In this document: piece by piece, positions 1 through 6,290 of the stretch
Numbering within the stretch: position 1 is the stretch's first letter
Layout of the letters: each line of letters starts with the position of its first letter
NCBI GenBank assembly: GCA_017431185.1
Contig: JAFRLP010000466.1
Coordinates: 1-6,290, forward strand
DNA: 6,290 nucleotides
DNA from: Victivallales bacterium
GTDB taxonomy: Bacteria; Verrucomicrobiota; Lentisphaeria; Oligosphaerales; Oligosphaeraceae
Reading direction: 5' to 3'
The notes under the pieces: generated by a model
The model's database searches: none
Told to the model about the DNA's origin: nothing
Seen by the model: the letters and a program-made list of their open reading frames with translations, nothing else
Program-made: the position numbers and the translations under genes

Positions 1-784
1 AGACAGGCTTGGCCTCCGTCGCTTCGTATATCCACTCTTCGCCGTTCCAGAACTGCCAATAGTCGCGGTCCTGAAACTGCCGTTCACGCACCCGGCCAAT
101 CTGCACCGCCCATTTACCCTTCTCGCGGTGGCAGCCATAGAGGTAGAGCATGTTCCCCTGGCGCAAGGCGGACTCGCCAAGGTGGATGTCTTCGCGGTCA
201 AACAGAATCGGCCCGCGCTCAAGCTGGCGCGTGCGGTCATGCCAACTCATCACCCCGACTCCAGTGCGGTCGTCCGGCTTTGGCTCCTGGCCGTGCAAAT
301 CGCGGTGGTAGAGGAAGAACAGCCTTGAGCCGTCTTCGGAGGTCCATCCCGGTCCAGGCGCCAGGATATAGCAGGAACGCTGGCCCGGCGGTATTTCAGA
401 AGTGAAATGCGCGCGGTTATAGCGGCTCTCCTCCACCGAGAGCGGGAGGAAATTGTACCCCGAGGTCACCTCGTCAAGCCGCCACTGCGCAGACTCATCC
501 GCAGCGTGCTCCAGCCAGCCGGCGGAACTGTTCAGCCAGGGCAGCCCATTCAGTCCTGGAGAAGCCATGGTCGTCTTGCCGAACAGCCAGAGGATTCGCC
601 CACGCCAGGCAATCCCGTGGCCGCCCACCCGTTCCAGTATGCCAGGCTCCGAGGCCACGGCTCCGACTTCACTTGCCTCGATTTTCGGCGGGGACGGCGT
701 TTTGAAGGTATTGCATCCAACCACCCCGAGAACCAGGGCAATCAGGAAAGGGAGCTTGCCTGTCATGTTGTTCTTGTCAGTCAT
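1..784 (-). CDS. Lipoprotein with DUF4185-like beta-propeller domain (3' end cut by window edge)
   Basis: The frame is open from the ATG at 784 to the left edge: 261 residues seen, C-terminus missing. A lipoprotein signal peptide is clear: basic N-terminus, hydrophobic run LPFLIALVLGVVG (residues 11-23) and lipobox VVGC with Cys24 as the lipidated residue, then a Pro/Thr/Lys-rich tether (about 25-40). The product should be secreted and membrane-anchored. From about residue 45 the pattern is that of beta-propeller blades: GHGIAWRGRILWLFGKTTM (56-73), NSSAGW (85-90), RLFFLYH (154-160), ALRQGNMLYLYG (206-217) and DYWQFWNGEEW (241-251). This recalls DUF4185 and related glycoside-hydrolase-like propellers, a resemblance recognised by eye. 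Where relatives usually read GDT the sequence reads GKT, so catalysis is uncertain. The start overlaps the helicase stop as ATGA. A second in-frame ATG at 766 would also leave a good signal peptide; neither has a clear Shine-Dalgarno, so translation may depend on coupling. Substrate unknown. Confidence 0.8.
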   Translation of the reverse strand, partial: MTDKNNMTGKLPFLIALVLGVVGCNTFKTPSPPKIEASEVGAVASEPGILERVGGHGIAWRGRILWLFGKTTMASPGLNGLPWLNSSAGWLEHAADESAQWRLDEVTSGYNFLPLSVEESRYNRAHFTSEIPPGQRSCYILAPGPGWTSEDGSRLFFLYHRDLHGQEPKPDDRTGVGVMSWHDRTRQLERGPILFDREDIHLGESALRQGNMLYLYGCHREKGKWAVQIGRVRERQFQDRDYWQFWNGEEWIYEATEAKPV

Positions 785-3700
785 TCTTTTTGGCGCAGCG
801 ACTCAAGCAGGGTGGTCTCCGCGTGAGGACGGTCAAACTGCCAGTCCAGACTCCAGGCGCGGTGAATGCGCCAGCCCAGCGACTCCAGCACGGAGGTGCG
901 GATGTGGTCGCGGTCGCGCACGGTTCTCTGCGAGGCATAGGCTGGGCCATCGCATTCAACGCCCAGCAGGTACTCGCCTGGCCGCTTGGGGTCAAGCACA
1001 CCCAAATCGACCCGAAAAACGGAACTGCCGACGTTGCGGTGGACTTGCCAGCCCTGCGCCTCCAGGAATTGGGCGATGGTCTCCGGCAACCCTTCGCACT
1101 GCCGGTCATGGGAGACTGCGGAGTCGGTCTGGCCACGCTCCGCAAAGTTCAGGAAATGCCGCAGATGGGCGGCGCCTGTGGCGCTGGTGCGGTTCAGGTC
1201 TATCTGGTCGCCATGGATGGAGGAGAATACCACGACCTCCTCTTTGGCGCGCGTGATCGCCACGTTCAGGCGGCGCTCGCCGCCGGAGCGGTTGAGGGCC
1301 CCGAAGTTCATGCGGAACTGCCCGTCCGCGTCTGCTGCATAGCAGATGGAGAAGATGATGGCGTCCCGTTCATCGCCCTGGACATTTTCGAGATTCTTGA
1401 CAAAGAGGGGTTCCTCGAGTTCATCGCTGAAGAAACGCTCCAGTTCGGGGTGGGCAAGCCGGGCCTGGTCAAGCGCATCCTCCACCAATTCCCTCTGCGA
1501 CTGGCTGAAGGTGACGATTCCCAGGCTCTTGTTCTGCAAAGCCGGGTCGGCAAGCCGTTGCATCACATAGTCCGCCAATTCCTTGGCCTCATTGCGATTG
1601 ACCCGTTTGTTCTGCTCATAGACGCCAGTCGGCACAAAGTGAAAATGCACGCCAAGGTGCTCGGAGTTGCGGGCGGAGGGGAAAGTGCAGAGGCGGTCGC
1701 CGTAGTAGTGGTGGTTGCTGAAGGAGATGAGCGACTCGTGCCGGCTGCGGTAGTGCCAGTTGAGGTACGCGGAGTGGACTCCCGCTGCCAGCGTCTCGTC
1801 CAGAATGCTCTCCAAATCCTCGTAGTCCGGATCGTCCTCGGACTGCTCCTGCTTCTGGAAGAACGAGGTGGGCGGCATCTGCTTGGGGTCGCCGACGACG
1901 ATGAGCTGGCGCGCCCGCGCAATGACCCCCACCGCATCCCAGACGGGAATCTGCGAGGCCTCGTCGAACACCACCAGGTCGAAGTGTGCATCCCCCGCCG
2001 GCAGGTACTGCGCGACGGAGATGGGACTCATGAGAAAACACGGCTTGAACCGCAAGGCCAGTTCCCCCGTCTCCTCCAGCAGCTGACGCACTGGCTTGTA
2101 GCGCATCTTCTTCTCGCATTCGTGCCGAAGCACACCGAATTGCTTCTTCTCCAGTGGCGAAAGCCGACTGGGACGGGGCAGGCGCGCCGCGATTCTGGCG
2201 TAGGCGATTTCACGGGAGAGCCTGATGTAGCGGTCGTCCAACTCGCAGAACTGACGAATGGCGTCCTCCGTCCCTTTGCCGGTGAAATTGCCCAGGATGG
2301 GTTTGTCCTGAAGGATGCGGTTCAGCACGGCGGCGCAGTAGGCGGTGAACCAGCCTGTGTCCAGTTGTCCCGCCGGAACAGCGCCTTTTTCGAGCAGGTC
2401 GGATGCGCCGGACAAACCCTGGCTCTCCGCAGTCTCGCGCATGCGCAGGTAAGCCAGGGCCAGACGCAGGTTGGCTCGCCGCGCAGTGATGTCGGCGACG
2501 TCGCGGACTAGGGCGGCGACATCCTTTCGCCTGGCAAGGCGCCCCGCGAAGGGCAGGATATCCTGGAAGGCGGTCTGGTAGGCGGAAATGGCCTGGGCAA
2601 GCGCGGCGGTGGCGTGGCGTGTGTCGCAGCCTTGCCCGATGCGGGCGAGAATGGCCCCGTGCTCCGGTGTGCCGCAGGGGGCAAACTGCGCCACCAGGTC
2701 AAAGACCTGCTGGCTGGAGTCGAACATCGCGGGAATGGCGTTCCAGTCGGGCGCCCCATTGTTCCAGAGTTCGCCTAGAAGTTGCGCCGCCTGATTGGCT
2801 CCCGCCTGAACCGCATGATGCAATTCGGCGAAGCGGGTGGCGACGGGAAGCGTCTCCCGAAGTTCCGCCAGGCTGAAACTGCCGCCGCCTGGACGCTTGA
2901 CCGCCGCCGTCAGCTCCTTTGTCAAGCTGCGGTTTGAAAAAAAGCGCAACAGGAAGAACTTGCGTTCATTCTCCGCCAGGCGGCGGGTCACGCCTTGCCA
3001 ATCGACCTCGGCCACGGCATCCAGGCGGTAATTGGCAAGCCTGGAAGCCAGTTCGGCGTGTTCCTTCGCGGTTTGGATGTAGCCCGCCAGCCAGTCACGC
3101 CGTGACTCCACCGTTGCGTTGAGCAGGGACGCGGGGGCCTTGGGCAGCGCCTCCCCCAACTGCACGAGCGCCTGGATGCGGTCCGGCGTGGTTCCGCTGG
3201 GGTCCACTCCCGTCAGCAGCGCCAGGTGCCGATAGGACTCCAGCAGCGCCTCTCCTTTTTGCAGGAGGGAGGATGCGGCCTGCATCACATTCTGCTCCAG
3301 CGCAGGCGTCCAGTCTGCGGCATTCAGGAAGGCGAGGGCTCCAAGATTCTCCACTCCCAGATTCTGGATGGCCTGCGCCAGTTCCGTCAAGGTGCGCCGC
3401 ACTGCGGCAAGTTCCTCCGTGGTCTGGGGCAGACGGCCCATGTCCAATATTTTATTCGGCGGCGCATCAGGGTGCTGCAACAGCCAGGAGAGACACTGGT
3501 GGGCGCTCAATCCATTGCCGCATGCGCGGTGAAGTTCACCCAGAATGGCGTTCAGTTCGGCGCGACGCGACGCCATGGCTGTCACCGTGTTCTGCCATTC
3601 GGCCGGCTCAGGGGCCTCCCCAACCGCAATCGCCTCGCCAAACTGCTTGAGCACCTCGCCCTTGCTGCTCTTGTTGGAGTGCAACTCCAGGCAGAAGGGA

Positions 3701-4833
3701 CGGAGGCCGACCTTGCTGAGACGACGATGCACCACGTCCAGAGCCGCCTTCTTCTCGGAGACGAACAGCACGCGCCTCCCCAACGCCAGGTTATGCGCGA
3801 TGATGTTCGTGATGGTCTGGCTTTTGCCGGTGCCAGGCGGACCGTGGAGCACGAAACTCTTGCCCAGCGCGGAGTAGAGCACAGCCGTCAACTGCGAGGA
3901 GTCCGCGCTCATCGGGCAGTAAAGCTCGTCCAGTTTGACCTGTGCGCCGACCTGCTCGGGCGGAAACACCTCGATCTGGTCATCGTAGTGTCCGCCGCCC
4001 TCGGTCAGATGGCTGACCAGGGGATGCGCGCGCAGTTCATCCAGCCGATGGGATAGGTCGTCCCACATGATGAACTTGTTGAAGGTGAACAGGCCGAGCC
4101 GCAGTTCCTCCCGAACAGCCCAGCCAGGCTGGCCTGACACGGCCTTGCGGAAGATTTCGAGGATGGCGGGGACATCGACTCCGCTGTCATCCAGCGGAAG
4201 CGGGTCTAGTCCCTCCAAATTGAGGTGATAGAACTGGCGGAGCATCTCCAGCAGAGTGACATTGATGACGGTCTCCTCGTCCAGCCGTTGAATGGTAATG
4301 CCATCCGCCAGGGTTTTTCGTTTCAGTTGGACAGGCAGGAGCAGAATGGGGGCGATGTAGGATTGCGCCGTCCTCCCGCCCTCGCACCATTCCAGGAAGC
4401 CAATGGCCAGGAAAAGGGTGTTTACCCCGCCCTCCTCCAAGTCGGTTCTGGCCTGGCGCAGCAGGCCGGTCATCCGCTTCTTCAGTTCCTCCTGGGTGAC
4501 GAGGGCCAGCAACTGCTTTTTCTCAAAGCACTGGCGCAATTTGTCCTGCGCCGGCTGTGGCCATTGCGCTGGCGTCGTGGTGAGCAGAGCCGCAGGCTCC
4601 TTCTCCAGTTCATAGATGGACTTGACGGCAAACTGCTGGTCAGCCGCCAGTTTGTCCTCCAGATTCATAATGTCAGAGCAGGCCAGAGGCACTATCTGAC
4701 GGGAGTCCCGCACATTCAGAAACCGATTGCGCTTGGACAGATCCAGAAGCTTGTTCTTCCAGCGCTCCACGCGCCCGCCCGAGTTTGCAGTGTTGGTTGA
4801 ATTATCTTCTTCCATGCGTTCCGTCATGTCCAT
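781..4833 (-). CDS. DUF4011 - superfamily 1 helicase - Vsr-like endonuclease fusion (Hhe-type antiphage candidate)
   Basis: A 1350-residue cytoplasmic protein, apparently intact. Order of parts: DUF4011-type N-terminal domain (about 23-205, opening RWKNKLLDLSKRNRFLN); helicase motif Q region (QLTAVL, Q314); Walker A GPPGTGKSQT (331-340); motif Ia LFVSEKKAALDVV (356-368); a helical insertion of about 570 residues; Walker B FDEAS (956-960); motif III GDPKQMPPTS (981-990); motif IV region HYRSRHESLISFSN (1027-1040); motif V LENVQGDERDAIIFS (1148-1162); motif VI LNVAITRAKEEVVVF (1189-1203). This is a complete UPF1/DNA2-like SF1 ATPase. The C-terminus (about 1248-1335) is a Vsr/MTES_1575-type PD-(D/E)XK nuclease, with D1276 in FRVDLGVLDP, E1293 and D1295 in GVECDG, then TVRDRDHIR and LGWRIHRAWSLDW. 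DUF3320, found in longer relatives, is absent. The order matches the single-gene antiphage type Hhe (recalled from defence surveys). ATP-driven DNA or RNA translocation with cleavage is inferred. Met1 is the furthest possible start, since an in-frame TGA lies at 4842-4840; Met3 and Met7 are alternatives, none with a strong ribosome-binding site. Confidence 0.93.
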   Translation of the reverse strand: MDMTERMEEDNSTNTANSGGRVERWKNKLLDLSKRNRFLNVRDSRQIVPLACSDIMNLEDKLAADQQFAVKSIYELEKEPAALLTTTPAQWPQPAQDKLRQCFEKKQLLALVTQEELKKRMTGLLRQARTDLEEGGVNTLFLAIGFLEWCEGGRTAQSYIAPILLLPVQLKRKTLADGITIQRLDEETVINVTLLEMLRQFYHLNLEGLDPLPLDDSGVDVPAILEIFRKAVSGQPGWAVREELRLGLFTFNKFIMWDDLSHRLDELRAHPLVSHLTEGGGHYDDQIEVFPPEQVGAQVKLDELYCPMSADSSQLTAVLYSALGKSFVLHGPPGTGKSQTITNIIAHNLALGRRVLFVSEKKAALDVVHRRLSKVGLRPFCLELHSNKSSKGEVLKQFGEAIAVGEAPEPAEWQNTVTAMASRRAELNAILGELHRACGNGLSAHQCLSWLLQHPDAPPNKILDMGRLPQTTEELAAVRRTLTELAQAIQNLGVENLGALAFLNAADWTPALEQNVMQAASSLLQKGEALLESYRHLALLTGVDPSGTTPDRIQALVQLGEALPKAPASLLNATVESRRDWLAGYIQTAKEHAELASRLANYRLDAVAEVDWQGVTRRLAENERKFFLLRFFSNRSLTKELTAAVKRPGGGSFSLAELRETLPVATRFAELHHAVQAGANQAAQLLGELWNNGAPDWNAIPAMFDSSQQVFDLVAQFAPCGTPEHGAILARIGQGCDTRHATAALAQAISAYQTAFQDILPFAGRLARRKDVAALVRDVADITARRANLRLALAYLRMRETAESQGLSGASDLLEKGAVPAGQLDTGWFTAYCAAVLNRILQDKPILGNFTGKGTEDAIRQFCELDDRYIRLSREIAYARIAARLPRPSRLSPLEKKQFGVLRHECEKKMRYKPVRQLLEETGELALRFKPCFLMSPISVAQYLPAGDAHFDLVVFDEASQIPVWDAVGVIARARQLIVVGDPKQMPPTSFFQKQEQSEDDPDYEDLESILDETLAAGVHSAYLNWHYRSRHESLISFSNHHYYGDRLCTFPSARNSEHLGVHFHFVPTGVYEQNKRVNRNEAKELADYVMQRLADPALQNKSLGIVTFSQSQRELVEDALDQARLAHPELERFFSDELEEPLFVKNLENVQGDERDAIIFSICYAADADGQFRMNFGALNRSGGERRLNVAITRAKEEVVVFSSIHGDQIDLNRTSATGAAHLRHFLNFAERGQTDSAVSHDRQCEGLPETIAQFLEAQGWQVHRNVGSSVFRVDLGVLDPKRPGEYLLGVECDGPAYASQRTVRDRDHIRTSVLESLGWRIHRAWSLDWQFDRPHAETTLLESLRQKE

Positions 4834-4843
4834 TTGAAATCAT
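4802..4843 (-). promoter_or_regulatory. Possible 13-codon leader ORF overlapping the helicase start
   Basis: The best Shine-Dalgarno in the helicase leader is AAGGG at 4856-4852. It sits 8 bases from an ATG at 4843 that is out of frame with the helicase. That ATG opens a short ORF (MISNGHDGTHGRR, stop TAA at 4804-4802) which runs across all three candidate helicase starts (4833, 4827, 4815). Ribosomes loaded here could reinitiate on, or compete with, the helicase start and keep a potentially toxic nuclease low. The ORF and the spacing are seen directly; the regulatory role is inferred and chance is a real alternative. Confidence 0.3.
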
Positions 4844-4887
4844 ACGCCGAACCCTTTTCTCTCAAGGTGCAATAGACACCAAAATAT

Positions 4888-4916
4888 AATGTAATCTGCA
4901 CAACCACAATTATCAA
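4888..4916 (-). promoter_or_regulatory. Putative sigma-70-type promoter for the helicase-lipoprotein pair
   Basis: On the minus strand TTGATA (4916-4911, five of six matches to the -35 consensus) lies exactly 17 bases before TACATT (4893-4888, four of six matches to the -10). An overlapping TATATT at 4888-4883 is a better -10 by sequence but too far from this -35. The stretch is markedly more AT-rich than the flanking genes. A transcript starting near 4881 would have a leader of about 48 bases before the helicase ATG. Consensus match only; other sigma factors or promoters in the lineage could differ. Confidence 0.4.
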
Positions 4917-4925
4917 ATGCCCCAC

Positions 4926-4949
4926 CTGCAATTGCAGACTCCAATTGCA
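4926..4949. repeat. Palindrome plus 8-base direct repeat upstream of the helicase promoter
   Basis: CTGCAATTGCAG at 4926-4937 is a perfect 12-base palindrome. Its core CAATTGCA (4929-4936) recurs on the same strand at 4942-4949, 13 bases further on. The pair sits 10 to 33 bases upstream of the proposed -35 element (4911-4916), where an activator, repressor or other DNA-binding dimer could act. It lacks a T-run and does not look like a terminator. The repeats are seen directly; operator function is inferred. Confidence 0.35.
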
Positions 4950-5016
4950 CAGGAGGGAAACCGCAGGTTCTCCGCAAGACGTGATGAGGCCAGGGAACAG
5001 GTGGCTGAACACTAAA

Positions 5017-5502
5017 CTACAACTGCGCTTCCTGGTAGGGGAGGTCAGGGTTTTCGCGGATGCGCTGGAGAGCCGCGCCCAACTGTTCCGGCAGGTTCGG
5101 GTAGGCCTTTTTGGCGAGATGGACATCCTTGCCGTCGGTGGAGTTCATCAGCCAGTCATGCTCGTTGTCGTGCAGGGAGAGGGGAAGCCGTGTCTGCTTC
5201 AGGGAGACTTCACAGCGATAGTCGAGATGACGGACAATCAGCAGGGAGTCCACGGTCAGGAAGAGAAAGGAGTGCCGTGACCGCAAGGCGAAACTCACCC
5301 CCTTGAGGAACAGCCAAACCGTGAATCCGACCGCCAGGCCACCGCCCACTTTGGAGGGAGAGTCAAACAGCATCCGAATGCCCAGGCATATCAGGACATC
5401 CAGCACAATCAGCAGTCCCCAGTTCAGCAGGGTGGACTTGCGAGCCCACTCCGGGTCAGCCTGGAAAGCCTCGCAGAAACGGTAGGTTTTCTTTTCGGCC
5501 AT
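5017..5502 (-). CDS. Two-span membrane protein of unknown function, possible PH-like C-terminal domain
   Basis: A 161-residue protein ending in TAG. The frame stays open upstream, but the ATG at 5502-5500 is chosen because GGAGG (5513-5509) lies 6 bases before it and because it overlaps the preceding gene's stop as TGATG; the upstream extension would only read the protease gene out of frame. After a charged N-terminus (1-24), two hydrophobic segments follow: LLNWGLLIVLDVLICLGIRM (25-44) and about 53-73 (GGGLAVGFTVWLFLKGVSFAL). The remaining 88 residues alternate hydrophobic and polar (HSFLFLTVDSLLIVRHL, 78-93; CEVSLKQTRLPLSL, 97-110) and end in a helix (PEQLGAALQRIREN, 138-151). That recalls bacterial PH-like domains attached to membrane hairpins, but the resemblance is weak. 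No catalytic motif is visible. Tight coupling to the CPBP protease gene suggests a partner, substrate or regulator of it. Confidence 0.8.
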   Translation of the reverse strand: MAEKKTYRFCEAFQADPEWARKSTLLNWGLLIVLDVLICLGIRMLFDSPSKVGGGLAVGFTVWLFLKGVSFALRSRHSFLFLTVDSLLIVRHLDYRCEVSLKQTRLPLSLHDNEHDWLMNSTDGKDVHLAKKAYPNLPEQLGAALQRIRENPDLPYQEAQL

Positions 5503-6269
5503 CACGCGCCTCCGTTGGTCAGGAAATTGACGGAATAGTAAATGTAGCAGAAGGAAATCATGTTGAAGAGGGCGTGCAGAAGAATGCTGCGTCCCAATCC
5601 GCCAGTGTTGCGGGCGCGCTGCAAGAACAATCCCACCACCAGCAGACCCGCGAAATATTGGGCGTTGCCGTGGGCCAGCGCGAAAAACATCGCGCTTAGC
5701 CCCGTTGCCCAGAGGGGCGTCACCGACCGGAGCGTGCGAAAGACAACCTGGCGAAAGAGAATTTCCTCCGTCACCGGAGCGAGAATCACGGCGGTGAGCA
5801 GGCTCAGCATCCAGAAAGGCCAGCCAGGATGACGCGCGCCGAACAATTCCACGGCCTGCAATTGAAGGGGAATCCCCAGCAATGTGCAGATTTTCTGCGA
5901 AATCAGATTGACCGCCATCACCGCAGGATAGAGCACGCACAGCGCCTTCACGCACCACCACAGATGCGACGCGCCAGGCGAGACCGGCTTGACACCCAAG
6001 GTGACACGCCAGCCATAACGGCTCAGCAGAGGCCACAATCCCGCGATTGCCAACGCAAAGCCGCAGACCTGGAAAGGCAGCAGCCCCGCCAGAAGACTGG
6101 CCATGGCGGAAGGGGACCCTCCCAATGCGCTCTGCATCGTCTGCATCGCCAGTCCGCCCAGAAACAGCCCCCCCAGGAAAAGCACGCAGGCCAGGCGGTA
6201 ACTGCGGTCGGCCAGCGGAGGTGCCCCCCCTTCGGTCAAATTGCCATTGTTTTCAGCGTTCATGGTCAT
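5502..6269 (-). CDS. CPBP (Rce1/Abi-like) family intramembrane metalloprotease
   Basis: A 255-residue polytopic membrane protein of usual family length. The three conserved CPBP motifs are present in order: EEILFR (168-173, the EExxxR motif), FALAH (196-200, FxxxH) and HALFN (232-236, HxxxN). In Rce1-type enzymes these Glu and His residues form the active site within the membrane, so the enzyme looks active. About seven hydrophobic stretches are visible (roughly 26-46, 57-81, 103-122, 151-167, 184-199, 203-217, 228-249); the first 20 residues are polar and probably cytoplasmic. Family members process prenylated proteins, mature or resist bacteriocins, or act in phage abortive infection; the substrate here cannot be told. 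The ATG at 6269 is preferred over 6263 because it makes an ATGA overlap with a stop in another frame, but no clear Shine-Dalgarno is seen and the frame is open to the window edge. The stop forms TGATG with the next gene. Confidence 0.9.
   Translation of the reverse strand: MTMNAENNGNLTEGGAPPLADRSYRLACVLFLGGLFLGGLAMQTMQSALGGSPSAMASLLAGLLPFQVCGFALAIAGLWPLLSRYGWRVTLGVKPVSPGASHLWWCVKALCVLYPAVMAVNLISQKICTLLGIPLQLQAVELFGARHPGWPFWMLSLLTAVILAPVTEEILFRQVVFRTLRSVTPLWATGLSAMFFALAHGNAQYFAGLLVVGLFLQRARNTGGLGRSILLHALFNMISFCYIYYSVNFLTNGGA
5509..5513 (-). promoter_or_regulatory. Ribosome-binding site GGAGG for the two-span membrane protein
   Basis: GGAGG at 5513-5509, inside the last codons of the protease gene, precedes the ATG at 5502 by 6 bases. 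It is the strongest Shine-Dalgarno in the window and fixes the start of the membrane protein, ruling out the longer in-frame reading that extends to about 6036. Confidence 0.75.
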
Positions 6270-6290
6270 GCCAAGAGAATACCACCAGAA

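Larger units (their letters stand above)
4834..5016. other. 183-base intergenic gap between the membrane-protein pair and the helicase
   Basis: This is the only sizeable non-coding gap. It holds the proposed helicase promoter, the AATTG-centred palindrome and the start of the short leader ORF. Just after the stop of the upstream gene there is only a weak 4-base stem (GCCA/TGGC around 4990-5006) with no T-tract, so no intrinsic terminator is recognised and read-through from the upstream pair into the helicase remains possible. Minus-strand frames through the gap show nothing protein-like. Confidence 0.6.

Noticed and set aside
453..1256. 267-residue plus-strand ORF spanning the lipoprotein-helicase junction
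   Set aside because: Arg/Pro/Ser-rich low-complexity translation typical of an out-of-frame reading. Both opposing minus-strand genes are well supported here.
790..2511. 573-residue plus-strand ORF antisense to the helicase gene
   Set aside because: It mirrors the helicase codons, is rich in runs of Val, Gly, Ala and Leu, and has no recognisable domain. Long antisense frames are common opposite GC-rich genes. The opposite strand encodes conserved helicase motifs.
3226..4056. 276-residue plus-strand ORF antisense to the helicase
   Set aside because: It covers the Walker A region of the helicase on the other strand and shows no domain or ribosome-binding site. It is a shadow frame.
4885..4890. 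Perfect TATAAT on the plus strand
   Set aside because: No matching -35 lies 16-18 bases upstream and no plus-strand gene follows. It overlaps the AT-rich minus-strand promoter region.
4988..5008. Possible terminator hairpin after the two-span membrane protein gene
   Set aside because: The stem is only about four pairs with a 9-base loop and no following T-run on the minus strand.
4824..5126. 100-residue minus-strand ORF through the intergenic gap, ending in an ATGA overlap with helicase Met3
   Set aside because: Half of it is the 3' end of the membrane-protein gene in another frame, the composition is unremarkable and no ribosome-binding site precedes it. The overlap is probably chance.
5017..6036. 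339-residue reading of the membrane protein with an N-terminal extension
   Set aside because: The first 178 residues would be an out-of-frame copy of the protease gene, and the internal ATG at 5502 has a strong GGAGG and a TGATG junction.

Overview
The window holds four genes, all on the minus strand, so transcription runs from high to low coordinates. It is GC-rich and tightly packed, with only one real intergenic gap (4834-5016). A lipoprotein with a signal-peptidase-II lipobox and Shine-Dalgarno-led, start/stop-overlapping genes mark it as bacterial, most likely Gram-negative. A beta-propeller lipoprotein beside a very large helicase-nuclease would suit an environmental or gut bacterium of the Verrucomicrobia/Lentisphaerae/Planctomycetes type, but that is a guess. 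No rRNA, tRNA, CRISPR array, insertion sequence, integrase or transposase is visible.

In order of transcription: (1) 6269-5502, a 255-residue multi-pass membrane protein of the CPBP/Rce1-like intramembrane protease family with all three conserved motifs intact. (2) 5502-5017, a 161-residue protein with two predicted membrane spans and a soluble C-terminal part. It starts at a TGATG junction with gene 1, behind a strong GGAGG ribosome-binding site. (3) After a 183-base gap with a plausible promoter, an AATTG-centred palindrome and a possible short leader ORF, 4833-781 encodes a 1350-residue protein. It has an N-terminal DUF4011 domain, a split superfamily 1 helicase core and a C-terminal Vsr-like endonuclease domain. 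(4) 784-1, a lipoprotein starting in an ATGA overlap with the helicase stop. It resembles DUF4185-type beta-propeller proteins and runs off the left edge.

The centrepiece is gene 3. Its DUF4011-helicase-Vsr order is that of the single-gene antiphage candidate called Hhe, so this is probably a nucleic-acid-targeting defence protein, with the helicase motor loading or moving the C-terminal nuclease. Genes 1 and 2 look like one translation-coupled membrane module with its own transcript, and gene 3 appears to start a second transcript that also carries the lipoprotein. Whether the membrane pair or the lipoprotein has a defence role cannot be told from sequence. The overlap coupling helicase to lipoprotein is unexpected and is the main contextual oddity.
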